Of a stretch of DNA of 44,951 nt, positions 1-8,165 are shown in pieces. The notes under the pieces were generated by a model that searched no databases, was not told the origin of the DNA, and was given only the letters and a program-made list of their open reading frames with translations. Origin of the DNA: Pirellulales bacterium (GTDB lineage Bacteria; Planctomycetota; Planctomycetia; Pirellulales; JACPPG01); assembly GCA_035546535.1 (NCBI GenBank), contig DASZWQ010000052.1, positions 1-44,951 of the forward strand, in the 5' to 3' direction. How positions within the stretch are numbered: the first letter of the stretch is position 1; every line of letters starts with the position of its first letter. Both the position numbers and the translations under genes were made by a program.

Positions 1-393
1 ACGCGTCGCAGGCCCTTACGCATGCCCTGCCGGTGACTACCCAAAGGGAGTGTTTGAACGGTTTTCGAGCGATGAGAGCATTGCGTCCTCAAGGAGGTCG
101 CGTGCCGCGCGTTTGCGCCGCTCGCGCGAGGACGCCCACTTGTTTTGACGCATGCGGGAGACAATACTTGGACTCGACGAAAGTCAACCTCGCTTGCACC
201 CACCTTTAGCTCTTTAGTCGATCGCCATAAGGAAACGCTAAACAAAGCTTCCTGATTCTCCGCGGCGGTCCTTGCTCCCCGTTCTCCCCGTGCGCCGTTA
301 TTTGACCGCGCATGCCCCGCGTTTCCCATTGTCTTTGTCCCTCGCTTCTTGACGTACAACTTGGATTTCTACTGACAGAAATTGGAGTCGCAA
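1..393. other. Intergenic lead-in, no gene seen
   Basis: No convincing coding region is visible before the first gene. The stretch has mixed composition with a pyrimidine-rich part around 255-350. The only signal I can point to is a weak promoter-like pair at 140-168, listed separately. The window edge cuts off whatever lies upstream. Confidence 0.5.
140..168 (+). promoter_or_regulatory. Possible promoter upstream of the first PEP-CTERM gene
   Basis: TTGTTT (140-145) and AATACT (163-168) are separated by 17 nt. The -35 form and the spacing match better examples in this window (25182-25210, 36260-36288), but the -10 is a poor match and the start codon is about 225 nt away. Weak call. Confidence 0.25.
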
Positions 394-1131
394 ATGCAGC
401 GTTTGATTCAAACCGTGGCCCTGGCGGCGGGCATTGTCACTGCTTCGAGTAGCCCGAGTCTCGCGGCGCAATTCACATATTCGAGTTTGCCGGTGCCGAC
501 GCCTGAGACGCGCGCCGACGACATTACCGCGGCAAACACGGCGGAGAACTCGTTCCTCGCCACGTTGGGCTCTTCGGGAACCGAGACCTTCGACGAAATG
601 ACCGGCAATCAGATAGGGGCCACCGCGTCACAGGCACTGACGTTCGGATCCTCCGGCATAACGGGCGTCGCCACGTACTCGGGCGTGTTCGGCATTTTCT
701 TTTTGGCGTACACCCCGAACAATGCGCTGGTCGAACAACCGGCCGCCGCGGGACAGCCGCCGTACCAAAATGACATCACGCTGAGCACGCCTGTCACCGC
801 GTTCGGAGCGTACTTCATTCAAGCGGGTGACGGGGACGCGGATACGATCACCCTCCAGCTCGACAACACGATCACCGGCACGAGCAAGGACGTGGTCGTC
901 GGAACGGCAGGACCGGGCGCGATATTCAACACGCTGTTCTATTTTGGCGTGACGGACACCGACCCGTTCAATCGAGTGACGCTGCTTCTCTCCAACGGGA
1001 ACGACGGTGTCCTGCTTGACAATGTCACGGTGGGTAACGTGGCCGCGCCCGAGCCGGCCAGTCTGCTGTTGCTGGCGTTGGCAGCGCCCTGCCTGTGGCG
1101 GATGGCCCGGCGTGCCAGGGTTCGACAATAG
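394..1131 (+). CDS. Exported PEP-CTERM sorting-domain protein
   Basis: A secreted protein of about 245 residues. I chose the ATG at 394 because it begins directly with a signal peptide (MQRLIQTVALAAG, cleavage probably after SLAA). A TTG four codons upstream is also in frame. The C-terminus shows the PEP-CTERM pattern: a PEP motif (APEPASLLLLALAA), a short hydrophobic helix and an Arg-rich tail (RMARRARVRQ). That tail is read in other bacteria by an exosortase, none of which is in this window. The middle (roughly 25-215) is Thr/Gly/Asn-rich with beta-sandwich character and has no catalytic motif I recognise. It precedes a DUF1559 gene on the same strand. Its function beyond export and surface or matrix placement is unknown. 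Confidence 0.8.
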   Translation: MQRLIQTVALAAGIVTASSSPSLAAQFTYSSLPVPTPETRADDITAANTAENSFLATLGSSGTETFDEMTGNQIGATASQALTFGSSGITGVATYSGVFGIFFLAYTPNNALVEQPAAAGQPPYQNDITLSTPVTAFGAYFIQAGDGDADTITLQLDNTITGTSKDVVVGTAGPGAIFNTLFYFGVTDTDPFNRVTLLLSNGNDGVLLDNVTVGNVAAPEPASLLLLALAAPCLWRMARRARVRQ

Positions 1132-1250
1132 GGATAGAATGGCGTGATTCTTCACGGACCGATTCGGCGACCCGCCTCCAGCGCGCGACGCGCATTGGCG
1201 GGCCGCCGCGTCAGCCATCCGTACACCGGAGATTCAACTGGGTAACGAAC

Positions 1251-2303
1251 ATGCGACGGCGCGCCATGACATTGGTGGAACTGCTCGTCGTGATCGCGAT
1301 CATCGGGATGTTGATCGCGCTGTTGCTGCCGGCGGTGCAAATGGCGCGCGAGGCCGCGCGGCGCACGCAATGCGCCAACAATCTCAAGCAAATCGGCCTG
1401 GCGCTGGCGAACCACGAAGCGGCACTCAAACGATTGCCCGCCGGGCAGGTTTCGCAGCAATATCCTCCCGACCCGACGCATCCTTACACGTTCTATCGCT
1501 GGTCGGCGCTTGCGCAGCTATTGCCTTACATGGAACAGGCCAACGTGCGCGACTTGCTCGATACCTCGCTTCCCTTGTACATGCCGGGCGCGGGGTATCC
1601 TTTCGCCGCCGCGAATCTGAACGGTATCGGACAGATGCTACCGATGTTTCTCTGCCCGAGCGACATCGCCGAGCAGGTAAAGAGCCAGATGGGTCCGACC
1701 AACTACGCGATGTGCGCGGGCTCAGGCGCGGGCGGAGGGACGCCGTTTGCAACCGACGGCATTTTCTACGTCAACTCGACAACCACTTACGCCGACATCA
1801 CCGACGGTACTTCGCACACGATCGCCGCCGCCGAGAGCTTGTTGGGCGCCGATACGCTGCGCGACAGCGCGGGCGCATACATCGGGGTATCGCCGGAACG
1901 CACGTACCGATTCGTGCTGGGATTCACAGCCACGCCCGACCTGACCGACACGAAGTGCGCCGCGGCGACACTCTTTAATTCGAGCGCCGGCAACGGCAAC
2001 GACCCGCGCGGATTTGCCTGGTGCAGCGGCGAATACCGCTGCGCGTTGTACAACCATTACTACCCACCGAACTCGTCGACGTGCGATTGCATCACGTCGG
2101 TCACCGTCGACCCGACGCCGCCGCCGGCGAAACCGGTTCTCTATTCGGCCTACGGCTGGCGCGCGGCGCGCAGCCTGCATCCTGGCGGCGTGAACGTCTT
2201 GATGGCCGACGGTTCGATCCAGTTCAGCGCGGCGAACGTCGACCTGACGGTGTGGCGCGCCCTTTCAACCCGGGGGCAGGCGGAAGTCGTGGGCGGTCCA
2301 TAA
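1251..2303 (+). CDS. DUF1559 prepilin-like protein (H-x9-DG type)
   Basis: A 350-residue type II secretion/pilin-like protein of the large DUF1559 family expanded in planctomycetes. The start at 1251 is chosen because it gives MRRRAMTLVELLVVIAIIG, a type IV prepilin N-terminus with the usual Glu after the processing site. Longer in-frame starts would run into the preceding gene. The hydrophobic helix (about 6-30) is followed by the family hallmark (AREAARRTQCANNLKQIGLA). Near the C-terminus lies the His...Asp-Gly motif (HPGGVNVLMADGSIQF), giving the H-x9-DG signature. Cys pairs around 270-300 may form disulfides. The role is presumed to be a pseudopilin or surface protein. The substrate is unknown. 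Confidence 0.9.
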   Translation: MRRRAMTLVELLVVIAIIGMLIALLLPAVQMAREAARRTQCANNLKQIGLALANHEAALKRLPAGQVSQQYPPDPTHPYTFYRWSALAQLLPYMEQANVRDLLDTSLPLYMPGAGYPFAAANLNGIGQMLPMFLCPSDIAEQVKSQMGPTNYAMCAGSGAGGGTPFATDGIFYVNSTTTYADITDGTSHTIAAAESLLGADTLRDSAGAYIGVSPERTYRFVLGFTATPDLTDTKCAAATLFNSSAGNGNDPRGFAWCSGEYRCALYNHYYPPNSSTCDCITSVTVDPTPPPAKPVLYSAYGWRAARSLHPGGVNVLMADGSIQFSAANVDLTVWRALSTRGQAEVVGGP

Positions 2304-2305
2304 GC

Positions 2306-2330
2306 CGCGCCGGGTAACCCTCGCGTTTTT
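2306..2330 (+). terminator. Likely Rho-independent terminator after the DUF1559 gene
   Basis: Right after the stop codon, CGCG..GGG, a TAA loop and CCC..CGCG form a GC stem with a small internal mismatch, followed directly by TTTTT (2326-2330). The position 3 nt past the stop and the T-run fit an intrinsic terminator. Confidence 0.6.
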
Positions 2331-2350
2331 CACCCGAAGCAAACAGCACG

Positions 2351-3556
2351 ATGTCGAGATCCATTGATTCTTGTGTACGGTTCGCACTGCTGCTAACAGT
2401 TGCGTGCGTCAGCCAGGCTGCGTCGAAAATCGAGGCGTCGGAACTCCTGATCGTGGACCGGCTCTCGAACGCGGTCGACCGTTACAGCAGCACGGGCCAG
2501 TTTCTGGGCACCCTGATCAGCGACAGTACGAACCTGAACCAGCCCGACGGCATCGCGCTGTCGCCCGATCACACGAAGTTGTTCGTGGCGAGTTCCCAGA
2601 ACAATGAAGTGGTGGAGTACAACTACGACGCTGCGACGGGAACGGCCGGTGACCCGACTGTCTTCGCGACAGCTGCTCAGGGGCTCGCGTTTCCGAACTC
2701 GATGGTCTTCAGTCCGGACGGCACGAAGCTTTACGTCGCCAATCTCGGCGGAACGGGGGTTACGCAACTTAATCTGGACGGTACTTCCGCCGGACCGAAT
2801 ATCACGGGTGGCAGCAGCTCGGAGTTCAGTGGACTCGCTTTTACTTCCAGCGGCGAGCTTCTCGCCGGCGGCTTCGACGGGGGAACGGTCGCGATCTCGA
2901 ACCCTGCGGTCAGTTCGTTCTCGGATCTGGTTACCCCGACCTCGTCCCTGCAGGGGCTGGCCGGCGTGCTCGTGAACGGCAACGACCTGTACGTGACGGG
3001 CCTGTTTTCGGGCACGTTCGAGAAATTCAACCTTGCCACGGGCAACGTCGACCCGACGTTTACGCAGGCGACCGGCCTCGGTTTTCCGCAAGGCGTGTTC
3101 CTGGCGCCCGACGGCAACAGCCTGCTCGTGGAGGTTCTGGGGTTTGCCAACGGCGCGGGCAACATCTCGGAATACAGCTTCAATGGTGCCTTCCTGGGAA
3201 CCTTCGCGACCCCGGCAACCAGCGCGTCTCAAGGATTCATCGAAGCAACGACCATGATTGTCGTGCCGGGGCCGACGGGATCCGTGTTGACAGGCGACGT
3301 GAATCACGACGGCATCGTCAACAGCCAGGATCTCGCGCTGGTGTCCAGCCAATGGTTGCAATCGGGCCCATCGCTTCAAGGGGACGTCAACGGCGACGGC
3401 ATCGTCAATTCGCAAGACCTGGCCTTGATCTCGTCGAATTGGCTCCATTCATCGAGCGCAAGCGCAACAGCCGTGCCCGAGCCGTCGACCCTTGTGCTGG
3501 GCCTGGCGGGATGCGCGCTGCTGATCGCTCGCTGCGCGTATCGCCGGCGTGGATAG
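2351..3556 (+). CDS. Exported beta-propeller protein with dockerin repeats and PEP-CTERM
   Basis: A 401-residue secreted protein. An N-terminal signal peptide (about 1-28, ending near CVSQAAS) is followed by an NHL/SMP-30-like beta-propeller (about 30-310) with repeats such as LSPDHTKLFVAS, FSPDGTKLYVAN and LAPDGNSLLVEV. Two dockerin type I calcium-binding repeats follow (about 318-372), GDVNHDGIVNSQDLALVSS and GDVNGDGIVNSQDLALISS, which are nearly identical in their Ca loops. The end is a PEP-CTERM tail (VPEPSTLVLGLAG, then Arg-rich). Dockerins normally bind cohesins, and none is in this window. The domain set suggests a cell-surface or matrix protein, not a cytoplasmic enzyme. The ligand of the propeller is unknown. 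Confidence 0.85.
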   Translation: MSRSIDSCVRFALLLTVACVSQAASKIEASELLIVDRLSNAVDRYSSTGQFLGTLISDSTNLNQPDGIALSPDHTKLFVASSQNNEVVEYNYDAATGTAGDPTVFATAAQGLAFPNSMVFSPDGTKLYVANLGGTGVTQLNLDGTSAGPNITGGSSSEFSGLAFTSSGELLAGGFDGGTVAISNPAVSSFSDLVTPTSSLQGLAGVLVNGNDLYVTGLFSGTFEKFNLATGNVDPTFTQATGLGFPQGVFLAPDGNSLLVEVLGFANGAGNISEYSFNGAFLGTFATPATSASQGFIEATTMIVVPGPTGSVLTGDVNHDGIVNSQDLALVSSQWLQSGPSLQGDVNGDGIVNSQDLALISSNWLHSSSASATAVPEPSTLVLGLAGCALLIARCAYRRRG

Positions 3557-3635
3557 AATCGCGCTGGCCACTCTCTTTCGATCCCAAGGTCAGGCCGATC
3601 GCGCGCCAGTCGTTCAGCAGCCCGACTGATGGCCC

Positions 3636-5030
3636 TCACTGTGCCACCTGTTTCTTGACGTCGTCGTATTCGATGAGGTGAAAATCCTCTTCGCGCGGCA
3701 CATCGTGCAGCTTGTCGAGCATTTTGTAGAGCGTGACCAGCGCCTCGTCGCGCAGTTTCTCGCCGGAGCCGGGTGCTACATAAGTAGCCGTCTTGCCGCC
3801 GTAGCCGCCGGCGGCCGCGTCACGAATCGTGGGAAAGTACGCGTGATAGCCGTTGGTGTAGCCGACCAAGAGCGTGGTCGGGACGGGCGAGTGCTCCTTC
3901 AGATCGGTCTGGAACTGCACGAAGAACTCGCCCGGCATGCCGCACAGCGCGATCTCCTTGCCGATCAACAGCGTCGTCAGGATGGGCCGCACGCGCCCCT
4001 CTTGCAGCATGGGAGCCAGGTACCGATCGAACCGCGCGCCGTACATCTTGCTCAAGACGGCCGCCACGTCCGGATCCTTCACATCCCACCGCAAGCGCAC
4101 GCTCACCGGATGCGCGTCAAACTTGATCGCATCTGGCTGAGTAGCCATGGGCTCAATCTCTTTTGCCGTTTCAACGACCGCGGCGGCCAACGTCTGGCCC
4201 ATCTTTCGCATGAGCTCGACGCCACCGTCGCTGCGCGGCGTTTTGTCGACATACGGGTTGATGTTACCGCAGCCTCCTTGCAGGTACAGGCACGGCGCGC
4301 CGACCTGCGCTTCGACCCCGCGGCAGGCCTCGCCCACGAAGTCCGCGCTGTATTCCAGATTGTCCGGCCCCAGCACGACCGGGTGGCAGGCGTAGTGCAG
4401 AAGCACGGCCAACGGCTTGCCGTCCGCGCGATCGAGCCGTACGACGACGTACTCTTTGTCGACCGGCGAGGTCGGCTCGTGCTCGGCGTTGCGCCACTGC
4501 ATGGCCACGCGTCCGTCGGGCAAGAAATGCCGGCGATTGTGCGCCAGATCCACCGTTCCGCGGCCGACGCCGATCGTGACCGGCACCAGGTTATCGGCCG
4601 CCTGGTCGATCGCGCGATCCAACGCGTCGATCACCGTGGGACCGTAGCTGTTTGGCTTGCCGTCGAGCGATTCGAGCGACGGCGCCGCGTGTGTATGACT
4701 CGCGGTGACGAACAGATCGCCGATCCGGTGCTTCGAGAGGGTCCGCTCGCGCAGCTCGGCCAATAGCAGATCCTCGGGCGTGCGTCCCAGGTCGAGTGTG
4801 ACCAAGGCCACGCGCGTCGGCCCACAAGCCAGCACGACCACTCGGCCCATCAGCGGATCGAGCTTGCCGGTGGCCGGCTGCGGACGGTTCGCGTAGCCCC
4901 ACATGGTTTGACCCGGCGGCGGCGTAATGTCGACCACGGCGACGCCGGCCTGTAGCGCCGGTTCATTGGCCGCCGCCAGATTGACATGGCAAAGCGCGAG
5001 CACGAAGAATAGGAGCACGCGACGTTGCAT
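3636..5030 (-). CDS. Neutral/alkaline ceramidase N-terminal-domain hydrolase
   Basis: A 464-residue exported protein related to the N-terminal zinc amidase domain of neutral ceramidases. The signal peptide is about 1-21. The mature part opens with VAVVDITPPPGQTMWGY, the usual start of this family. Zinc-ligand-like motifs are FVTASHTHAAPS (about 108-120) and HYACHPVVLGPDN (about 212-225). The C-terminal immunoglobulin-like domain of true ceramidases is absent, as in many planctomycete paralogs, so the substrate is open (an N-acyl amide is likely). The start is supported by GGAGG 7 nt upstream. A candidate promoter lies at 5094-5121, back to back with bcp. Confidence 0.82.
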   Translation of the reverse strand: MQRRVLLFFVLALCHVNLAAANEPALQAGVAVVDITPPPGQTMWGYANRPQPATGKLDPLMGRVVVLACGPTRVALVTLDLGRTPEDLLLAELRERTLSKHRIGDLFVTASHTHAAPSLESLDGKPNSYGPTVIDALDRAIDQAADNLVPVTIGVGRGTVDLAHNRRHFLPDGRVAMQWRNAEHEPTSPVDKEYVVVRLDRADGKPLAVLLHYACHPVVLGPDNLEYSADFVGEACRGVEAQVGAPCLYLQGGCGNINPYVDKTPRSDGGVELMRKMGQTLAAAVVETAKEIEPMATQPDAIKFDAHPVSVRLRWDVKDPDVAAVLSKMYGARFDRYLAPMLQEGRVRPILTTLLIGKEIALCGMPGEFFVQFQTDLKEHSPVPTTLLVGYTNGYHAYFPTIRDAAAGGYGGKTATYVAPGSGEKLRDEALVTLYKMLDKLHDVPREEDFHLIEYDDVKKQVAQ

Positions 5031-5093
5031 AGGACACCTCCGTGAGAGACCATCGAACGCGCCCTGGCGCGCAGTGGCGATCCGCAGAGAACA

Positions 5094-5121
5094 GTTTTAG
5101 AATTGCTGCTCCGAATTGCAA
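5094..5121 (-). promoter_or_regulatory. Candidate promoter of the ceramidase-like gene
   Basis: On the minus strand, TTGCAA (5116-5121), a 16-nt spacer and TAAAAC (5094-5099). The -10 is preceded by CAATTC, as at 25200-25210. It overlaps the candidate promoter of the divergent bcp gene, so the two may be linked. Confidence 0.4.
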
Positions 5122-5131
5122 CTACTACGGT
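5103..5131 (+). promoter_or_regulatory. Weak candidate promoter of bcp
   Basis: TTGCTG (5103-5108), a 17-nt spacer and TACGGT (5126-5131). The -10 matches the consensus poorly. It is supported mainly by spacing and by its place 50 nt before the bcp start. Confidence 0.25.
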
Positions 5132-5180
5132 TCCTGAAGCGGCGAATGCCGCAAACACAGCACGATAAGGAAAGACATCC

Positions 5181-5660
5181 ATGGGCGATTGGCTCGAAGA
5201 AGGCAAGGCCGCACCCGATTTCACACTCGCGGCCGACGACGGCAAGAAAGTCAATCTCAAGGCGCTTCGCGGCCAGCCCGTCGTGCTCTATTTCTACCCG
5301 CGCGACGATACACCGGGCTGCACCAAGGAAGCGTGCGCATTTCGCGATCGCAAGAAGGAACTGACCAGGCTCGGCGCGCACGTGCTGGGCGTCAGCACCG
5401 ACGACGTCACCAGCCACGAGAAGTTTCGCGACAAGTACGAGCTGAATTTTCCGCTGCTGGCCGACGTCGACCACAAAATCGCCGAGAAATACGGCGCCTG
5501 GCGCGAAAAGAATATGTACGGCAAGAAATCGATGGGCATCCAGCGCTCGACCTATCTGATCGATGCCGAGGGCAAGATTCAAAAGATCTGGAAAAAAGTC
5601 TCGGTCGACGGGCACGACGACCAGGTACTCGACGAGCTAAAGAAGCTGGCCGGCAAGTAG
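5181..5660 (+). CDS. Thioredoxin-dependent peroxiredoxin, Bcp/PrxQ type
   Basis: A 159-residue cytoplasmic thiol peroxidase that reduces hydrogen peroxide and organic hydroperoxides with electrons from thioredoxin. The AhpC/TSA fold covers the whole chain. The active-site motif is DDTPGCTKEACAFRD, with the peroxidatic Cys at 47 and a resolving Cys at 52, the five-residue spacing of E. coli-type Bcp. Downstream, LGVSTDDVTSHEKFRDKY and GIQRSTYLID are family motifs. Length is typical. The start is backed by AAGGA 9 nt upstream. Confidence 0.95.
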   Translation: MGDWLEEGKAAPDFTLAADDGKKVNLKALRGQPVVLYFYPRDDTPGCTKEACAFRDRKKELTRLGAHVLGVSTDDVTSHEKFRDKYELNFPLLADVDHKIAEKYGAWREKNMYGKKSMGIQRSTYLIDAEGKIQKIWKKVSVDGHDDQVLDELKKLAGK

Positions 5661-5886
5661 CTTAGCGGGAGGGTACCCATCGCGCGGTTACGCGTACGTC
5701 ATTCCGTGCGATCGGCCGCCAAGAGTCTGACGCGATTGGGAATTCATTGGTCCCCGCCTTGATTCGTGAAGAACTCTGCACGGAATCGATCTGATTATCC
5801 GTACATCGCAGCGAAGAAATCGCGGGGCTCGCGTTTGGAGAGGTGTTTGATCTCGATTAGCCCCTCCCGCCGGGTATCATGGGGAG

Positions 5887-6132
5887 ATGAAACGTTATGT
5901 CCCGCCTCGGCGCTGGCCGGTATTCTCGCTCAGCTCATTGCTCATCTGGATCACAATGATTGCCGTGGGCATCGGCAGTATTCCATTGCTCAAGCGGGCG
6001 GTGGTGATTCGACGCTACATGGAGATCCACTACTCCATAAGGAAGGGCGACGTGACCGAGGACTACGTGAAAGACGCCCTTGGCGACGAATATGTGGAGT
6101 ATCGACGATTCGTGGACTCGCTGTCAGACTGA
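5887..6132 (+). CDS. Small single-span membrane protein, FSLxSLL type
   Basis: An 81-residue protein with a Pro/Arg N-terminus, then FSLSSLLIWITMIAVGIG (about 13-30), a single membrane helix. I recall this FSL-x-SLL helix at the start of many small planctomycete membrane proteins. The rest is a charged cytoplasmic or periplasmic tail (about 38-81) rich in Asp, Glu and Tyr. GGGGAG abuts the ATG, which is closer than ideal for a ribosome binding site, so expression is less certain. No function can be assigned. It stands alone between bcp and the DUF1501 gene. Confidence 0.55.
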   Translation: MKRYVPPRRWPVFSLSSLLIWITMIAVGIGSIPLLKRAVVIRRYMEIHYSIRKGDVTEDYVKDALGDEYVEYRRFVDSLSD

Positions 6133-6300
6133 GGAGCGGCCAATCGCAAACTGACCCATCCCCCTTGTTCCAGCAAATTTGAATTTCCGCCCCCGCCGTG
6201 TTATCTCTAAGGGCGGGTTCCCACCCCGCGCCGCCCGACCCGCAGCCGAAAGCCCCGCAACCGGCGCGACCACCCGCCAACCCTTTTTCGTGCAGGCGCG

Positions 6301-7683
6301 ATGTTTACGTTCGCCGACAGCACGGGCCGCCTCGGTCGCCGCGGGTTTCTCCGCGCCGGCGCCCTGTCGCTGGGCGGACTCTCGCTGCCGGGATTGCTAA
6401 CGGCCGCTGCCGAATCGAAACGGCTGCTCTCGGGCCGGTCGGTCATTTTCCTCTTCTTGCACGGCGGGCCGAGCCAGTTCGAAACGTTCGACCCCAAGAT
6501 GTCGGCCCCGGCGGAAATTCGCTCGACAACCGGCGAGATTCCCACCGCCATTCCCGGCATTACTTTTGGTCCGCACTTTCCGAAGCTGGCCGGCCTGGCA
6601 AATCGGCTCACGATCGTGCGCTCGTTTACGACCGGTAACGGCAACCACGACATCAAGCCGGTCGTCAGCCGCCACACCGAGGGAGCGAGCCTCGGCTCGC
6701 TGTACGCGCGCATCGCCGGCGCGACCGATCCTGCGACTGGTATGCCGCGGAACGCACTGTTGTTCCCGCGCGCCGTCGACCCCAGCACGGGCCCCGAGCA
6801 AACGCAGTTCGGCCGCTTCAACGCGACCGGGGCGCTCGGTTCGGGCTGTGCGCCGTTCGTACCGGGCGCTGGCGGCGACTTGCAGCAAGATATGCAGCTC
6901 AACCTGCCGATCGACCGGCTCGACGATCGCCGGGCTTTGCTGGGTGAGCTCGACCGCGTCCGCTGGCTATTGGATTCAACAGGCCAGTCGGGCACGCTCG
7001 ACAAGTTGCGCGAGCAGGCGTTTACGAGTGTCACGAACGGTATTGCCCAGGCGTTCGACCTGTCGCGCGAAGATCCGCGCCTCGTCGAGCGCTACGACAC
7101 GGCGCCCCTGGTGCGGCCCGATCAGATCGACCGCAAGTGGAAGAACTACGAGCACTACGTCGACAATGCGAAGTCGCTCGGCAAGCTGTTGCTGTTGGCG
7201 CGACGGCTGTGCGAGGCCGGCGCCGGCTTCGTCACGGTGACGACAAACTTCGTGTGGGACATGCACGCCGACGTCAACAATGCGCACTGCGCCGAAGGCA
7301 TGCGCTATATGGGGCCACCGCTGGACCACGCCGTGTCGGCCTTGATCGAGGATCTGCACGCCCGTGGGCTGGACGAGCGCATTCTGCTGGTCTGCTGCGG
7401 CGAAATGGGGCGCACCCCGCGCGTGAATGCCCATGGTGGCCGCGATCACTGGGGCAATCTCGCCCCCTTGCTACTGGCCGGTGGCGGCCTGCGGATGGGA
7501 CAAGTCATCGGCCAATCGACGCGCGACGGCGGCCAGCCCCAGAGCGAACCGATCGGCATCCCGCATCTGGTGGCGACGGTCTTGCAACGGCTGGTCGATC
7601 CGGCCGAGCTACGCCTGGTGCGCGGCATGCCGAACCCCGTCGTGCAGGCAGCCACGGCCGAGCCGATCCCGGGGCTGGCGTAG
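6301..7683 (+). CDS. DUF1501 exported protein (sulfatase-like fold)
   Basis: A 460-residue protein of the DUF1501 family, very abundant in planctomycetes and distantly related to alkaline-phosphatase/sulfatase folds. The N-terminus has a Tat-like signal (GRRGFLRAGALSLGGLSLPG, about 14-33). Family motifs follow: FLFLHGGPSQFETFDPK (about 51-67), TNFVWDMHADV (about 317-327), LVCCGEMGRTPRVNAHGGRDHW (split here as LVCCGEMGRTPRV and NAHGGRDHW, about 360-385). The His/Asp-rich motifs suggest metal binding. In planctomycetes these genes often sit beside DUF1549/DUF1553 cytochromes. No such partner is adjacent here. The substrate is unknown. Confidence 0.88.
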   Translation: MFTFADSTGRLGRRGFLRAGALSLGGLSLPGLLTAAAESKRLLSGRSVIFLFLHGGPSQFETFDPKMSAPAEIRSTTGEIPTAIPGITFGPHFPKLAGLANRLTIVRSFTTGNGNHDIKPVVSRHTEGASLGSLYARIAGATDPATGMPRNALLFPRAVDPSTGPEQTQFGRFNATGALGSGCAPFVPGAGGDLQQDMQLNLPIDRLDDRRALLGELDRVRWLLDSTGQSGTLDKLREQAFTSVTNGIAQAFDLSREDPRLVERYDTAPLVRPDQIDRKWKNYEHYVDNAKSLGKLLLLARRLCEAGAGFVTVTTNFVWDMHADVNNAHCAEGMRYMGPPLDHAVSALIEDLHARGLDERILLVCCGEMGRTPRVNAHGGRDHWGNLAPLLLAGGGLRMGQVIGQSTRDGGQPQSEPIGIPHLVATVLQRLVDPAELRLVRGMPNPVVQAATAEPIPGLA

Positions 7684-7772
7684 CAAAGTCACAGCACGAA
7701 GCTGTTTCGCACAACGTGTCGCGCAGGACGGACGCCGCTTGTAGACAATTCGGAGCGGCCCAGGGGTTCGGT

Positions 7773-8051
7773 TCACGGCTTTTTCAGCGGTTCCTTTCGT
7801 TCCAAGATCGGCGGGCAGTGCCGAGACATCTCGGCGTTCAGTGCGATGAACTCCTTTTGATCATCGGGCACATTCTCCTCATAGAAGATCGCTTCGACCG
7901 GACATTCGGGTACGCAAGCGTCGCAATCGATGCACTCTTGCGGATCGATGTATAGCATCTGTTCACCTTCCCGAAAGCACTCGCAGGGGCACACGACGAC
8001 GCAATCGGTGTACTTGCAACCAAAACATGGCTGCGTAACGACATAAGCCAT
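7773..8051 (-). CDS. 7Fe ferredoxin, FdxA type
   Basis: A 92-residue electron-transfer protein with one [3Fe-4S] and one [4Fe-4S] cluster, by comparison with Azotobacter ferredoxin I. Cys 9, 17 and 50 fit the 3Fe site and Cys 21, 40, 43 and 46 the 4Fe site. Extra Cys residues occur at 12, 23 and 25. Cys 12 and 25 match the free cysteines of the Azotobacter protein, and Cys 23 is additional. The conserved C-terminal part (EFIALNAEMSRHCPPILERK) is present, though the tail is shorter than in Azotobacter. AAAGG lies 7 nt upstream of the ATG. Divergent from the sigma-kinase gene. Confidence 0.93.
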   Translation of the reverse strand: MAYVVTQPCFGCKYTDCVVVCPCECFREGEQMLYIDPQECIDCDACVPECPVEAIFYEENVPDDQKEFIALNAEMSRHCPPILERKEPLKKP

Positions 8052-8151
8052 CGGTTCGCCTTTCAGCTAAAATAATGTGGGATTTGCCCTCCAATCAGTA
8101 CATGCAAATTGGCGCGCAACAGCGGACAGCTTTTCGGCGGAATTTTCCCGT

Positions 8152-8158
8152 GGGAGGG
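8152..8158 (+). promoter_or_regulatory. Ribosome binding site fixing the sigma-kinase start
   Basis: GGGAGGG lies 7 nt before a GTG at 8166 (4 nt before another GTG at 8163). The upstream in-frame TTG at 8109 has no such site, so translation probably begins at 8166. Confidence 0.55.
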
Positions 8159-8165
8159 TTTAGTG

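Noticed and set aside
1095-1250. Longer N-terminus for the DUF1559 protein
   Set aside because: It would overlap the PEP-CTERM gene and bury the prepilin leader inside the protein.
7684-7772. DUF1549/DUF1553 cytochrome partner for the DUF1501 gene
   Set aside because: Only 89 bp of non-coding DNA lies before the ferredoxin gene, and no CxxCH gene is adjacent.
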